Of a stretch of 64,000 nt of DNA, positions 49,724 to 61,300 are shown one piece after another. The position numbers and the translations under genes were made by a program. This stretch comes from Reinekea thalattae (GTDB taxonomy: Bacteria > Pseudomonadota > Gammaproteobacteria > Pseudomonadales > Natronospirillaceae): NCBI RefSeq assembly GCF_008041945.1, contig NZ_VKAD01000001.1, positions 806,001 through 870,000 on the forward strand, given 5' to 3'. Position 1 is the stretch's first letter. Every line of letters begins with the position of its first letter. Below the pieces are notes generated by a model that had not been told where the DNA came from, did not search any database, and was given only the letters and a program-made list of their open reading frames with translations.

Positions 49724-50767
49724 AACTAACCGCTTAACAGAACCCATGTGCCATATCTTTTCTGCTCTGGTGCCTAAATACCAAAAGCTCAACGCCAGTA
49801 TCGCAAAAAATATCGCTTTATGAGTGCCTTGCCAAAAATATTCAAAGAATTTTGTATAAAGATTGATAAAGATAAAGGTCAGGCCAAATCCTCTGGTCAT
49901 GCCATCATCATATTTTACACCATGGAAAATCGCTACTATTGCTGACAACGCAAACAGAATTGACCAAAACAACAACTCAGATTTTTGAGCCATAATCCAG
50001 AAATAGTCATCACCGTAATTACCAAACAGAGACAATATCCAAAGCGATATAAACAAATAAAGCATGCCGACCGCTTTTGTTGTTGGTAAGAATTCGGCTC
50101 TAGCCTGCCACTTATGAAACAGATATGAACCTAGAACAATTAAAACCAAACCGAAGACAACAAAACGTAACGGATAGTTCATACCGAGGTAATAAGCGCC
50201 CCAGCCCGAAACATAACCTGTTTCGGCACCAAACCAAGCGCCTAGCGAAAGCAGTGAAAACAACCAGACTAATTTAGAAGGGAACCAAAGCCCCAGCAAT
50301 CCATAAACAATCGCTGCCAGTAATAACAGTAATGAAAAATGTCCAGAGCCGTTATCGATAGCCATGCCGAGAAAGGCAACCGCCATTGCTGTGGTTAGCA
50401 CAGCCAAAAAGAAGACCGCTTCGTTACTGAATATTTTTTCTGGGCTGCGTTGTTTTTTTATCACACCTAAAAAATACAAAACCACGGCTAAAACCGCGAG
50501 ACTCATCGATTTCATAAAATCAGAAAGATTAAACAAACTTACCAGCAGCCCCATCAGCCACTGGTCTGCTAAGGCTGATGATATTGCGATAACAATACAG
50601 GAAATCGCTAGCCAGAATGAGTACTTAGCCACTCGCTTCCAATCGAAAGCTGTCACTTTATAGGATGCTTTAAGCTTGTCGAATTCCGCTTCCGAGATAA
50701 CATCAGTCTCGCGCCAGCGGCTAATCGCCTGCTCAAGCACTCGACCTTCCTTCTTTGATACCTGCAT
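49709..50767 (-). CDS. DUF2157 membrane protein
   Basis: A polytopic protein of about 352 aa when started at ATG 50767 (MQVSKKEGRVLEQAISRWRE), which has AGGAG nine bases upstream; 22 further in-frame codons to 50833 are possible but unlikely. The N-terminal soluble helix (about residues 1-50) fits DUF2157, followed by ten or so hydrophobic helices. Function is unknown. It is convergent with the ABC operon and shares the terminator region. Confidence 0.8.
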   Translation of the reverse strand: MQVSKKEGRVLEQAISRWRETDVISEAEFDKLKASYKVTAFDWKRVAKYSFWLAISCIVIAISSALADQWLMGLLVSLFNLSDFMKSMSLAVLAVVLYFLGVIKKQRSPEKIFSNEAVFFLAVLTTAMAVAFLGMAIDNGSGHFSLLLLLAAIVYGLLGLWFPSKLVWLFSLLSLGAWFGAETGYVSGWGAYYLGMNYPLRFVVFGLVLIVLGSYLFHKWQARAEFLPTTKAVGMLYLFISLWILSLFGNYGDDYFWIMAQKSELLFWSILFALSAIVAIFHGVKYDDGMTRGFGLTFIFINLYTKFFEYFWQGTHKAIFFAILALSFWYLGTRAEKIWHMGSVKRLVKKST

Positions 50768-50926
50768 TAAGTTGCACTCCTGAATCATGCTTAAAGCAAA
50801 GGCTAATAAAGTCCGCCTGAGGTAATTGAACACTCGCCACGATCAAGCATTGTACCTTGCATGCAGTATGGACACAGGCACGGCGTCACAGAAACAGCCA
50901 ATCAATAATTTGAGAACAGCTAGAAA

Positions 50927-51208
50927 TTATTTTTCATTCTCAATCCAATAGTTGGTTAGTACTTCTTTTTCAATACCTGAGTAAACTTTAATGACCTGAT
51001 ATTCACCTATTGTTTTATCTGTGATGTTTTGAAAACTTTTAATACGAATCTTTGCAATGGCGTTACGATTTAAATCAATCAGATCTATTGGTGTTTCTAT
51101 AGGAAATACCCTATTCCCTACCTTTGTGAACTCATAACAATTACCAGCGACAGGTTCTTCAGATACGCTTAGTTGTAAAACCCAGTTGAACTTAATAGCA
51201 GAACCCAT
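50927..51208 (-). CDS. small protein, DUF2584-like
   Basis: A 93-aa cytoplasmic beta-rich protein. The opening MGSAIKFNWVLQL, then YEFTKVGNRVFPIETPIDLI and YQVIKVYSG resemble DUF2584 proteins known mainly from Bacillales; the match is by eye and modest. Function is unknown. GAGGG precedes the ATG. It heads the minus-strand group that continues with DUF2157, with 160 bases between them. Confidence 0.6.
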   Translation of the reverse strand: MGSAIKFNWVLQLSVSEEPVAGNCYEFTKVGNRVFPIETPIDLIDLNRNAIAKIRIKSFQNITDKTIGEYQVIKVYSGIEKEVLTNYWIENEK

Positions 51209-51376
51209 GCTTTACCCTCTGTGAACAGATAAAAGGTTATATTTATACTGACGGCCTATCTTTTTAAGCAAGATATTCATAATCTGAATAGGCTTTAATA
51301 ACGTTTTATAGAAGCCATAGTAGCTATAAATAAAACCGAAATTGAAGCCTAGCCCATAAATATGAAAGACCTTAGA

Positions 51377-52015
51377 TTACTTCTTAGTCACGGTACCTAA
51401 GTAATATTTTTCAAAATAGTGTTGAGAGAAAAAAAATCTATGTTCATCAACCCAATAAAAATCTCTCACCGTATGGAGCTGATAATTATCTGAGTGACCG
51501 TTAAGCTTAACCCAATGACCACTTACCTTTTTTTGGATGAACCATTCTGCTTCTTGACCATTGTAAAAGGCACTCATTCGATATTGATAACCTGGTGAAT
51601 AATTTCGCCCACTAGGAACCTCACCTAGAAACTCTCCGGTAACAGTAGAGATAACATAATCACTTTCCATCCAGTCTTTTTTATATATGAGATTATCTTC
51701 AGGGTAATAAGCAACAAATGTATCGGGTTCTTCTTGATAAACATGAGTGTAAATCGGATCACCTTGAGTACTCAAAATTTCAAAGCGCTCATCATTAAAT
51801 ATAAATCGACCGTTTAACGCCTTTATCGCTTCATCAACGTCTGTGATACGAACTAACTCAGGCTGTTCGTAAGGTTTAAGATTTGTCACCATTTCATTAA
51901 ATTTTTGCTCCGTTATCTCTTTTGTTTCTACGATAAATTCTGTCGCTTGCAATCTAGTAGCAGGCAGTATTTGGAAAACAATAGTGATTAAAAAAAAGAA
52001 CAGTACTTTATTCAT
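51377..52015 (-). CDS. uncharacterised exported protein, 212 aa
   Basis: I do not recognise it. It has a signal peptide (MNKVLFFFLITIVFQILPAT, cleavage near LQA-TEF at about residue 24). The mature part is about 188 residues, rich in Tyr, Phe, Asp and Glu, without Cys, and looks mostly beta. No catalytic motif is visible. It is the last of three successive minus-strand genes for exported proteins of unknown function, all AT-rich compared with the ligA-smc region. Confidence 0.65.
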   Translation of the reverse strand: MNKVLFFFLITIVFQILPATRLQATEFIVETKEITEQKFNEMVTNLKPYEQPELVRITDVDEAIKALNGRFIFNDERFEILSTQGDPIYTHVYQEEPDTFVAYYPEDNLIYKKDWMESDYVISTVTGEFLGEVPSGRNYSPGYQYRMSAFYNGQEAEWFIQKKVSGHWVKLNGHSDNYQLHTVRDFYWVDEHRFFFSQHYFEKYYLGTVTKK

Positions 52016-52061
52016 AATTTCACCCTACAAATTTTAATATAAGTTTAAAAATCAAGTTTTA

Positions 52062-52868
52062 TTATATTTTTTTGACATTACGATCACTTACCCAAGCACG
52101 TAACTTTTTATTTTCAAAATCCGAATAAATTGGATTAGAACATTCATAAGAGTCGTACATAGCCTGTTGTGGGATTTCTACATAAAGCCAAGTTCTTTCT
52201 TCTCGATCATCACCTTTGTATTCCGCAATCACATCTATAATCGCTCCACTTTTAATTTTGGCGACAATATTAGTGTTTTTATCTTCTTCACAGGTGAAAT
52301 AAGCTGTATGAGAACGTAAATCAGAAGAAAAACGTGCATTATATTGATCAAAGGTTACTTCAACCTGATAACTTTCTGATAAAAATTCGGTCGGCGAAAA
52401 CTGAACATTAGACAAGTCGCCTTGATAATAATCTCTAGCATCATATAGAACATAATCACTGATTAAATAGTGACTGTCATTCTCAAACCCAATAGTTGTA
52501 TAAGAATCAAAAGGGCTTTCGCCGCAACAATGGGAAGTCACTCTGATCTGCTTAGTATTCAAGTCACTTTTATAATCATTATAAGAGGTCAAATAGCCAA
52601 ATTGAGAAAACTTTTCATGATATAAGCCATTAACATTTACATATAGGCTGACACAATTACTTTCACCACAGAGTATCGTTACTGCAACATCGAGATCACC
52701 GTCCAAATCAAAGTCTATAAGCTTTAATTCCATATCATAATGAGACATATTCTGTTTTTTATTCTGAGCGATTAACTCTTCTAATGTTCCTATAAATCTA
52801 TCATTAGAAAAACATGGCAGTGCCATAGTCGCCAACAAAACATAAACAATTATCCGAACTATATTCAT
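52062..52868 (-). CDS. uncharacterised exported protein with SH3-like end
   Basis: A 268-aa protein with a signal peptide (ending LPCFS near residue 21). DFDLDGDLDVAVTILCGE (about residues 48-65) is a Ca2+-type DxDxDG loop of the FG-GAP/VCBS-repeat kind. The C-terminal part (about 205-268, with VAKIKSGAIIDVIAEYKG and RAWVSDRNVKKI) resembles a bacterial SH3 domain. Such a pairing suggests a periplasmic or surface protein; function is unknown. Confidence 0.65.
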   Translation of the reverse strand: MNIVRIIVYVLLATMALPCFSNDRFIGTLEELIAQNKKQNMSHYDMELKLIDFDLDGDLDVAVTILCGESNCVSLYVNVNGLYHEKFSQFGYLTSYNDYKSDLNTKQIRVTSHCCGESPFDSYTTIGFENDSHYLISDYVLYDARDYYQGDLSNVQFSPTEFLSESYQVEVTFDQYNARFSSDLRSHTAYFTCEEDKNTNIVAKIKSGAIIDVIAEYKGDDREERTWLYVEIPQQAMYDSYECSNPIYSDFENKKLRAWVSDRNVKKI

Positions 52869-52901
52869 ATGAGTTCCCTTTAATCTATCTATATTCTTCC
52901 A

Positions 52902-53936
52902 TTAGCCTTTAACATCTGAACCTAGGCCCATGATTTCTTTAGCTTCAGGGCTTAAAAATGGCAATAATTCTTCAAATGTTACAGAGAAGAACCGTTCGCA
53001 GCCATCGCCATAGGCATCTTCATAAATCTGTAAGCCGCCGTCTTTATTCAAGCGAACCTCAAAGACATCTCTGGTTCTGTAATAATGATCTGGCGCGCAA
53101 TCGTGATAGCCTTTTAATAGATACGCTTTCAACTTTGGGTCTAGCTTTTTGCTATCTTCGTTACTGCCGATCCATTGCCACAGATCGACCTCTTCTCCGG
53201 TTTTTGCACTCCAGGTTTTGGTTTCATTCCACATGCCATTTCTTCCTGTACCAGCAGCCCAGAAGTAATGTCCAATTGAAATAACATGTTCATCCCAATA
53301 CTCTATTCCAACATCATGGGAATCCGTTACCGGCAAACCGAAGCGGCCTAAAAACTCTCTTCGTTGATCGAAATAATCCTGAATGACTTCTTCGCTCTTA
53401 TCGAGCTTTAACATTTGGTTGATTTTATCTATTGCAGGGTCAGGCCCCGTCAACTGAACTGTCGCCCTGCCAGCAAAGCTTAATTCACGGTATTGGCGCT
53501 CTGGTGAAAAGGTCATGAGTTCCGATATTTCAACCTTCGGGTAGGTTTCTAACCTTTGGTTAAATGAGTCGCGAGAGCAAGCCTCAGTGTCTTCGCGCCC
53601 ATCTATATAGTTCAGTTTTATGGGAAGGGTTTTACTAGTGGTCGGGTGGCGCCATGTGCCTAAAAGCGTTTCGTTATTAGGCGTACCCAATTCCCAAAAG
53701 CCGGTATCTTCATATTCGCTCCAATAAGGCTCTTCATCACTGGTTGTGAGCTGAATAGGTGTCAGGTAATCGAGGTAGTAATAACTCGACCATGAATAAC
53801 CAGAAACCTCGTTAAAACATGCAACAATATCTTTAGAACCTAACGTACCTTGCCATACGCCTTCAATAGTAATAGGTCGAGCTAGTGCGAGGGAAGATAT
53901 AGCCAGAAACATGAAAGAAGCAACAGTCCTAACCAT
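52902..53936 (-). CDS. uncharacterised exported protein, 344 aa
   Basis: I start at ATG 53936 (MVRTVASFMFLAISSLALAR), with AGGAG five bases upstream; the next 11 in-frame codons upstream lack such a site. A signal peptide precedes RPITIEGVWQGTLG. The mature protein holds four Cys and many aromatic residues. The C-terminal half (SAKTGEEVDLWQWIG, then the beta-rich end) is faintly like DUF3298/RsiV-type domains, which I rate as weak. Function is unknown. Confidence 0.65.
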   Translation of the reverse strand: MVRTVASFMFLAISSLALARPITIEGVWQGTLGSKDIVACFNEVSGYSWSSYYYLDYLTPIQLTTSDEEPYWSEYEDTGFWELGTPNNETLLGTWRHPTTSKTLPIKLNYIDGREDTEACSRDSFNQRLETYPKVEISELMTFSPERQYRELSFAGRATVQLTGPDPAIDKINQMLKLDKSEEVIQDYFDQRREFLGRFGLPVTDSHDVGIEYWDEHVISIGHYFWAAGTGRNGMWNETKTWSAKTGEEVDLWQWIGSNEDSKKLDPKLKAYLLKGYHDCAPDHYYRTRDVFEVRLNKDGGLQIYEDAYGDGCERFFSVTFEELLPFLSPEAKEIMGLGSDVKG

Positions 53937-54156
53937 GATAACTCCTAAGAATTTATTTATTGGGATCAATCAATACCGTCACTTTAGCATTACTGAAAGT
54001 GGCTGTCTTTTCGAGTTTATATTGTCTCATTGAATACAAATAAAACCTGTGTAGTTTTACGGTGTGTTATATGGAGGGGCGGCGGCGATGACTGAGAAAA
54101 TAAAAGTCGAAGCTGGCCACGGCGCTACCTGAACGGTAACGCGCGAGGTTTAGCTT

Positions 54157-54621
54157 TTACAGGTAAGATTCGTCAATTGTTTTGAGTTGCTCAAAGCATG
54201 CCGTTAAAGGCGCTTTGTACTTTTCTTCAATACTGGTTCGCTGGCGGTCTTGTTCGCGGCGTTGCTGTTTGCTGAGGTCTTTACGGGCTTGGTGGGTATC
54301 GAATTCGGCGACTTGATCAAATACGTCGCGCAATAGTGTGTAGGGTTGCCACTGTTGTTCGCTAAGTTGCAAACCTTCTAACAGCATTTTGCAGCGAATC
54401 ACGGCTTCAGAAACCGATAGCTCTTCATTAAGCGCTGTGTGAGAGATCACCCGCAAGCTTTCTAAAATGTACTGTTGCTTTTCGGTTTTAATTTTTTCTT
54501 GCTGCTGTTTTATCTTTTGTTTTTGCTGTTCTTGTTGACGAACCTGTTTAAGCAAATAAAAAGCATACGTAGCCAACAAGGCAATAATAATGAGAGCTAA
54601 AACAACAAAGGCTATGATCAT
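54157..54621 (-). CDS. DUF2489 family membrane-anchored protein
   Basis: A 154-aa protein: one N-terminal transmembrane helix (about residues 3-24), a long charged coiled coil rich in Gln and Lys (about 25-50), and a helical domain with ISHTALNEELSVSEAVIRCK typical of DUF2489. Function unknown; found mainly in marine gammaproteobacteria. It is the last gene of the smc-zipA-ligA-yheU direction. Confidence 0.82.
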   Translation of the reverse strand: MIIAFVVLALIIIALLATYAFYLLKQVRQQEQQKQKIKQQQEKIKTEKQQYILESLRVISHTALNEELSVSEAVIRCKMLLEGLQLSEQQWQPYTLLRDVFDQVAEFDTHQARKDLSKQQRREQDRQRTSIEEKYKAPLTACFEQLKTIDESYL

Positions 54622-54655
54622 GTGGGTTCTCTTTTATGTTTTTTGTGGCGTTATT

Positions 54656-54879
54656 TTATTCTGAAGCGTCGAGCTGATCGGCTGGAATCATGCCGAGGCT
54701 GTTCATTTCTTCATCCCAAGTAATCAGCAGCTGTTTAGTTTTCAGTGCCTGCATTACCTGTTCTATCGCCTGCTGTTTTTCGTCGGCATCGCCGAGCCAT
54801 TCTTGCGCTTGACGGCTAAGCCAGTCTTCACAAATGGCTTGTAGTGTTTCGGCTTGCAGTTGCTGATACGGAATAATCA

Positions 54880-54880
<1 letters not shown>
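54656..54880 (-). CDS. YheU-like protein (UPF0270)
   Basis: A 74-aa protein starting MIIPYQQLQAETLQAICEDW, close to E. coli YheU in the opening and in the C-terminal MIPADQL stretch. I use ATG 54880, which forms a TAATG junction with the ligA stop; the four further upstream codons would run inside ligA. Function is unknown. Confidence 0.8.
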
Positions 54881-56916
<2,036 letters not shown>

Positions 56917-56937
56917 CTATTACTGATAAAACGCGGC

Positions 56938-56998
56938 GGCAACCGCACAAAAAAGGATTGCCGAGAACAACTCAGCAGCAGATTGGTTTGTGGTTGCC
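56938..56998. repeat. imperfect inverted repeat between zipA and ligA
   Basis: GGCAACC-g-CACAAA (56938-56951) and TTTGTGGTTGCC (56987-56998) form 12 paired bases with one bulge and a 35-base loop. It lies in the zipA-ligA gap. No T-run is placed to make it a standard terminator. Confidence 0.5.
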
Positions 56999-57003
56999 AA
57001 AGG

Positions 57004-58095
57004 CTAGTCTGGCAACAGTTTAGAGCGAGCAAAGGCACGGAGTTTTTCGCGATAGTATTCACAGCGTTGTGCGGTGACCGTGCTGTGCTCTTCGTCCAGT
57101 AAATCAGCGTCGAGTTTTTTCGCTAGATATGTGCCCATTTGATACATGTGCTCAAACGCTTCCATGCTATTGGCGCGTGACGGCAACTGCAAAAACAGGG
57201 TAATACCCGGCGTGTTGAGCTGGCTCATCGCATCGGGGTTAAAGGTACCCGGATGCACGCAGTTAGCCAGTGAGAATTCGGTTTGGCCTTTTGGATTACG
57301 GTAATGGAATATGCCCATTGGGCCGTGGCGTAAACCAGAGGCGAGTAACAGCTCTAAAATTTCGGAGCCAGAAAGCTCTTGGCCTTGCTTGGCCATGACA
57401 TGCATGATCACCAGATCTTCAACCGGCTCCAGCTCTTCGGCTGATTCCAAGCCTGCTTCGGCCTGCTCTGCCGAGATCGCTGTAGCAGGCTGCGATTCTG
57501 GTTCTTCTGATGCTGGCTCAGTTAAGTCTTTGTCTTCAAATTCTGATTCAGCAAGCCCTGATTCATCAAATTCTGGTTCTATCTGTTCCGGTTCTGACTG
57601 CTCTTGTTCTTCAGGCAAAAGCTCAGCTTCAATGCTTTCTAATTCTGCATTAGTGGGTTGATTGCTGCTTAGCGAAACCGGTTGTTCGTCGATGTCATCA
57701 ATGGAAAGCTGAGCACCAAAATCGAGTTCGGCCTGTTCGGTATCTGCTGTTGCTTCTGTTGAGGCTTGCTCTGCTTCGTCGTCCAGCTCGATGCGCTCCA
57801 TCAGCATGGGCACACGTTCTTGCAGGTTAAGACGAGTTAAACTTTTGTTAGTCGCGGTATGAGCTTCGGTATTTGTGTCTGTATTTTCAGGAGCTGGTGT
57901 TGCGGCTTTTTTTTGTTTGCGCACGCGCGCACCGCCGTTTGGTAACTCACGGGCTATTTGTGCTTTACGCGCCAGCTCTTCTGGGTCTTGGTAATCATCG
58001 TCGGCTTTTTTGTTGGCCGCCTTCATGCGCCTAAGACCATCCCAAATAATAAGGCTGATGGCGATTAGGCCTAAAAATATAATGATCTCTCTCAC
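57004..58095 (-). CDS. zipA: cell division protein ZipA
   Basis: A 363-aa protein that anchors FtsZ to the inner membrane. One N-terminal transmembrane helix (about residues 3-20), a charged segment, a long acidic Pro/Glu/Gln-rich linker (about 60-215), then the C-terminal FtsZ-binding domain (about 225-355, with LVIMHVMAKQGQELSG and MGIFHY). Start is GTG, with AAAGAGAG upstream. It follows smc, as in Pseudomonas. A 14-bp tandem repeat lies in its upstream region. Confidence 0.95.
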   Translation of the reverse strand: MREIIIFLGLIAISLIIWDGLRRMKAANKKADDDYQDPEELARKAQIARELPNGGARVRKQKKAATPAPENTDTNTEAHTATNKSLTRLNLQERVPMLMERIELDDEAEQASTEATADTEQAELDFGAQLSIDDIDEQPVSLSSNQPTNAELESIEAELLPEEQEQSEPEQIEPEFDESGLAESEFEDKDLTEPASEEPESQPATAISAEQAEAGLESAEELEPVEDLVIMHVMAKQGQELSGSEILELLLASGLRHGPMGIFHYRNPKGQTEFSLANCVHPGTFNPDAMSQLNTPGITLFLQLPSRANSMEAFEHMYQMGTYLAKKLDADLLDEEHSTVTAQRCEYYREKLRAFARSKLLPD

Positions 58096-58117
58096 CGCTG
58101 TACTCTCTTTGTTATCT

Positions 58118-58187
58118 GTACTTTGCTATTGGTACTTTGCTATTGGTACTTTGATATCGCTACCTTGCTATCCGTACTTTGCAGCCC
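58118..58187. repeat. five tandem 14-bp units upstream of zipA
   Basis: The consensus unit GTACTTTGCTATTG occurs at 58118-58131 and 58132-58145 exactly, then three degenerate units at 58146-58159, 58160-58173 and 58174-58187. The array begins 23 bases upstream of the zipA GTG start and so lies in its leader or promoter. Confidence 0.85.
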
Positions 58188-58350
58188 GTACTGAAAACAG
58201 CCTCAATGCTTTTAAATTGTGCAAACCGATAAATTGTGCAACCCGAGTGTTTACGTCCGCTTGGTTTGTTGTCTTATGCAGCCTTTTATTTAAGCGCCCG
58301 TTGTTAGCCTAAAAAATCGAAACCGGTTTAAACTGGTGCCGTACAACTTA

Positions 58351-61300
58351 TTACATAGCAGCCAGTTCTGCGGCCTCTTCAACATTCACCGATACCAGTC
58401 GAGAAACACCCGGCTCGTTCATGGTGACACCCATCAATTGGTGCGCCATTTCCATCGCGCCTTTGTTGTGGGTGATATAAATAAACTGCACGTGCTCAGA
58501 CATTGCCTCAACCAGTTTGGCGTAACGGCCAACGTTGGCATCATCCAACGGTGCGTCCACTTCATCCAACATACAAAACGGTGCTGGATTCAAACGGAAA
58601 ATCGAGAACACCAAGGCAATTGCCGTTAAGGCTTTTTCACCACCAGAAAGCAGGTGAATGGTGCTGTTCTTTTTACCCGGTGGACGCGCCATAATGGCAA
58701 CGCCGGTATCCAACAGATCTTCGCTGGTCATTTCCAAATAAGCATGGCCACCGCCAAATACTTTCGGGAACAGCTCTTTTAAGCCAGCGTTAATTTTGTC
58801 GAACGTTTCTTTAAATCGTGTTCGCGTTTCTTTATCGATTTTGCGAATAGCGTTTTCCAATACTTCTAAGGCGCGTTGTAAATCTTGGTCTTGCTCATCC
58901 AAGTAACGCTTACGCTCACTCTGCGTTTGGTACTCTTCAATTGCCGCCAAGTTGATTGGCCCTAAACGCTGAACCTGTGCCGCTAGGCGTTCTAATGCGG
59001 CTTCCCAGTCGGCTTCGTTAGCCTCTTCCGGCAAGGTTTCGAGCACGGTTGCAAGATCGTACTGCTGCTCTTGTAACTGTTCTTGCAGGGTTGTGCGTCG
59101 TGTCATAACCGCTTGCGCTGCCATACGGCTTTGCTCTAATTCACTACGCACTGTCATGGCTTGCTGGTCGAGCGAATGACGACTTTGTTCCATGTCTCGC
59201 ATTTTGGCATCTGCAGTTTCTACCACAATACGCTTTTCACCTAATTGACCTTCCAGCTCGACGCGCTGTTCTAACTTTGCTTCCAGTTCTAACTGAATAT
59301 CGTCATCAGGATCGTCTTTTTGTTGCAGCTGAGCTTTCAGTTTTTCAACTCGTTCAGCGGCACGATTTTTTTGATTTTTGGCACGTTCAAGTGAAGTTTG
59401 GAAACTGTTCACTTCCGACTGTAACTGCTGCTGTTTTAACTGTAGCTGATGCTGAGCATCACGTGCTTGGCGTACCAAATCTCGCTGCTCATCGATTGCG
59501 ATACGGCTTTGTTCACGCGCCGCCAATAAGGCTTCGCGTTCTTCGACATCGTCTTCCATTGAGTCGAGCGATTGCTGCAGTTCTTCGCGCGTCATGGCTA
59601 AGGCTTCACGCTCTTCAAGCATTTGCGCTTCTAGCTCTTCGATGTCTTGATCGAGGCGAGCTTTACGCGCTTTAAGCTCTTCTGCCTGAACACGCTTACC
59701 GCTAAGCTGTGCTTTCACTTCGGCCTGTTCGCGGCTCAGCTGTTGGAATTCCGCTTGGCGCTGCTCACGTTCGTTTTCGATGGTTTTAAGCTGCAATTGC
59801 ACGGCGTCGAGGTCGACCGATAAATCTTCTTCGGCGACTTCTAGCTCGTCTACCAACTCTTCCAGTGTTTCTAGTTCTTGCTGCAAACTCAGCAGACCGT
59901 TTTGGCTGTCTTCGCCGCTGCGCATACGCAGCCAGTTAGCACCCAACCAAATGCCTTCGGGCGTGATTAGGCTTTCGCCGGCTTTTAGTGTGGCGCGCTT
60001 ATCCAAGGCTTGCTGTAGGTTTTCGGCAAGGTAAACACTGCCTAACCAACCGCTGAGGTCTGTCGAACTGGTTACCTTAGTTAACAGCGTATCGGCAGTC
60101 GCTGCACCGCTATTGCCACGATCTATTAAGGCTAATTCACCGTCTTTAAAACGCGCTAAAGCATCTGGCAATTCCGCAATATTGTCGACCTGAATGGCTT
60201 GTAATGAACCGCCAAGCACCATTTCGACGGCTTGCTCCCAGCCTGCTTCGACCTGTAGGTCTTGCGCTAGGCGTTTGGCTTCACGTAATTGATGACTGCT
60301 CAACCAGTTTTGCACGCCTTCGGATTCTTCTGCCATTGAGGCTTTAATCAAGGCTTTTACCGTGCTGTGGCGCGCCGACTTTTGTTGCAGTTGGTTTTTT
60401 GCTTGCTCTAATTCGCTGCGCTTTTGCTCTACTAATTCTCGGTATTGATGCTGACGCTGCGTCAACTCTTCAAGCTGAGCTTGCACTTGCTCGGCTTTAT
60501 CGTCGAGCATTTCGGATTCTTCGATCAGCTGAGTTAACACTTCCGATTCTGGGTTCGCTTCAATCTGTTGGCGCTCTTGATGCAACGTTTCTTGCCGACG
60601 ATGGTATTGGTCGAGCACTCGCTCTAAATGCTGAATACGCGACTGAGCAACTTCGGCTTGGCGCTTAGGGCCTTGTGCATTTTGGTTAAAGGCATCCCAA
60701 CGGGTTTGCCATTGCGCTTGCTTCTCTTCCAGTTCGGTTAGCTGCTCAGTGAGCTGCTCAGATTTTTCTGCCGCGGCTTCAATTTCGGGCTCTAAAAACT
60801 CCAGCGTTTCGCGCTTCTCTTCGACCAGCTCATTGTCTGACTGAGATTCAATTGAAGCCTCATGCAAGACTCGTTCAGCGTCTTGAATGTCTTGCAGCAA
60901 TTGCGCTGACTGCTCTTGGCGGTGCGCAATGGTTTGCTCAAAGCGAGCGATTTCATTGCCGAGCTGATAAAAGCGCTCTTGCACCTGATTGAAGGCTTCG
61001 GAGGCTTCGTGGTGTTGTTCGCGTACCACTTCCATTTCGGTATCGATATGGCGCTGCTGAGTGACAAAGGATTCGTACTTGGTTTCTAGCTCGCTGATGG
61101 CAAGTTCGTGTTCACTGACTTCGTTATTCAAACGCTGCCAGCGTAAGGCTGACAGTTGCGCCTTGGTGGTTCGTTCTTCTTGCTTTAGCTTTTTGTATTT
61201 TTCGGCCGATTGCGCTTGGCGATGCAAATGTTGCAGCTGACGGTCCAGCTCTTCGCGGATGTCGGTTAAACGCTCTAGGTTTTCATGTGTGCGGCGCATG

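Noticed and set aside
58118-58187. CRISPR array
   Set aside because: The 14-bp units are adjacent with no spacers, degenerate and without cas genes.
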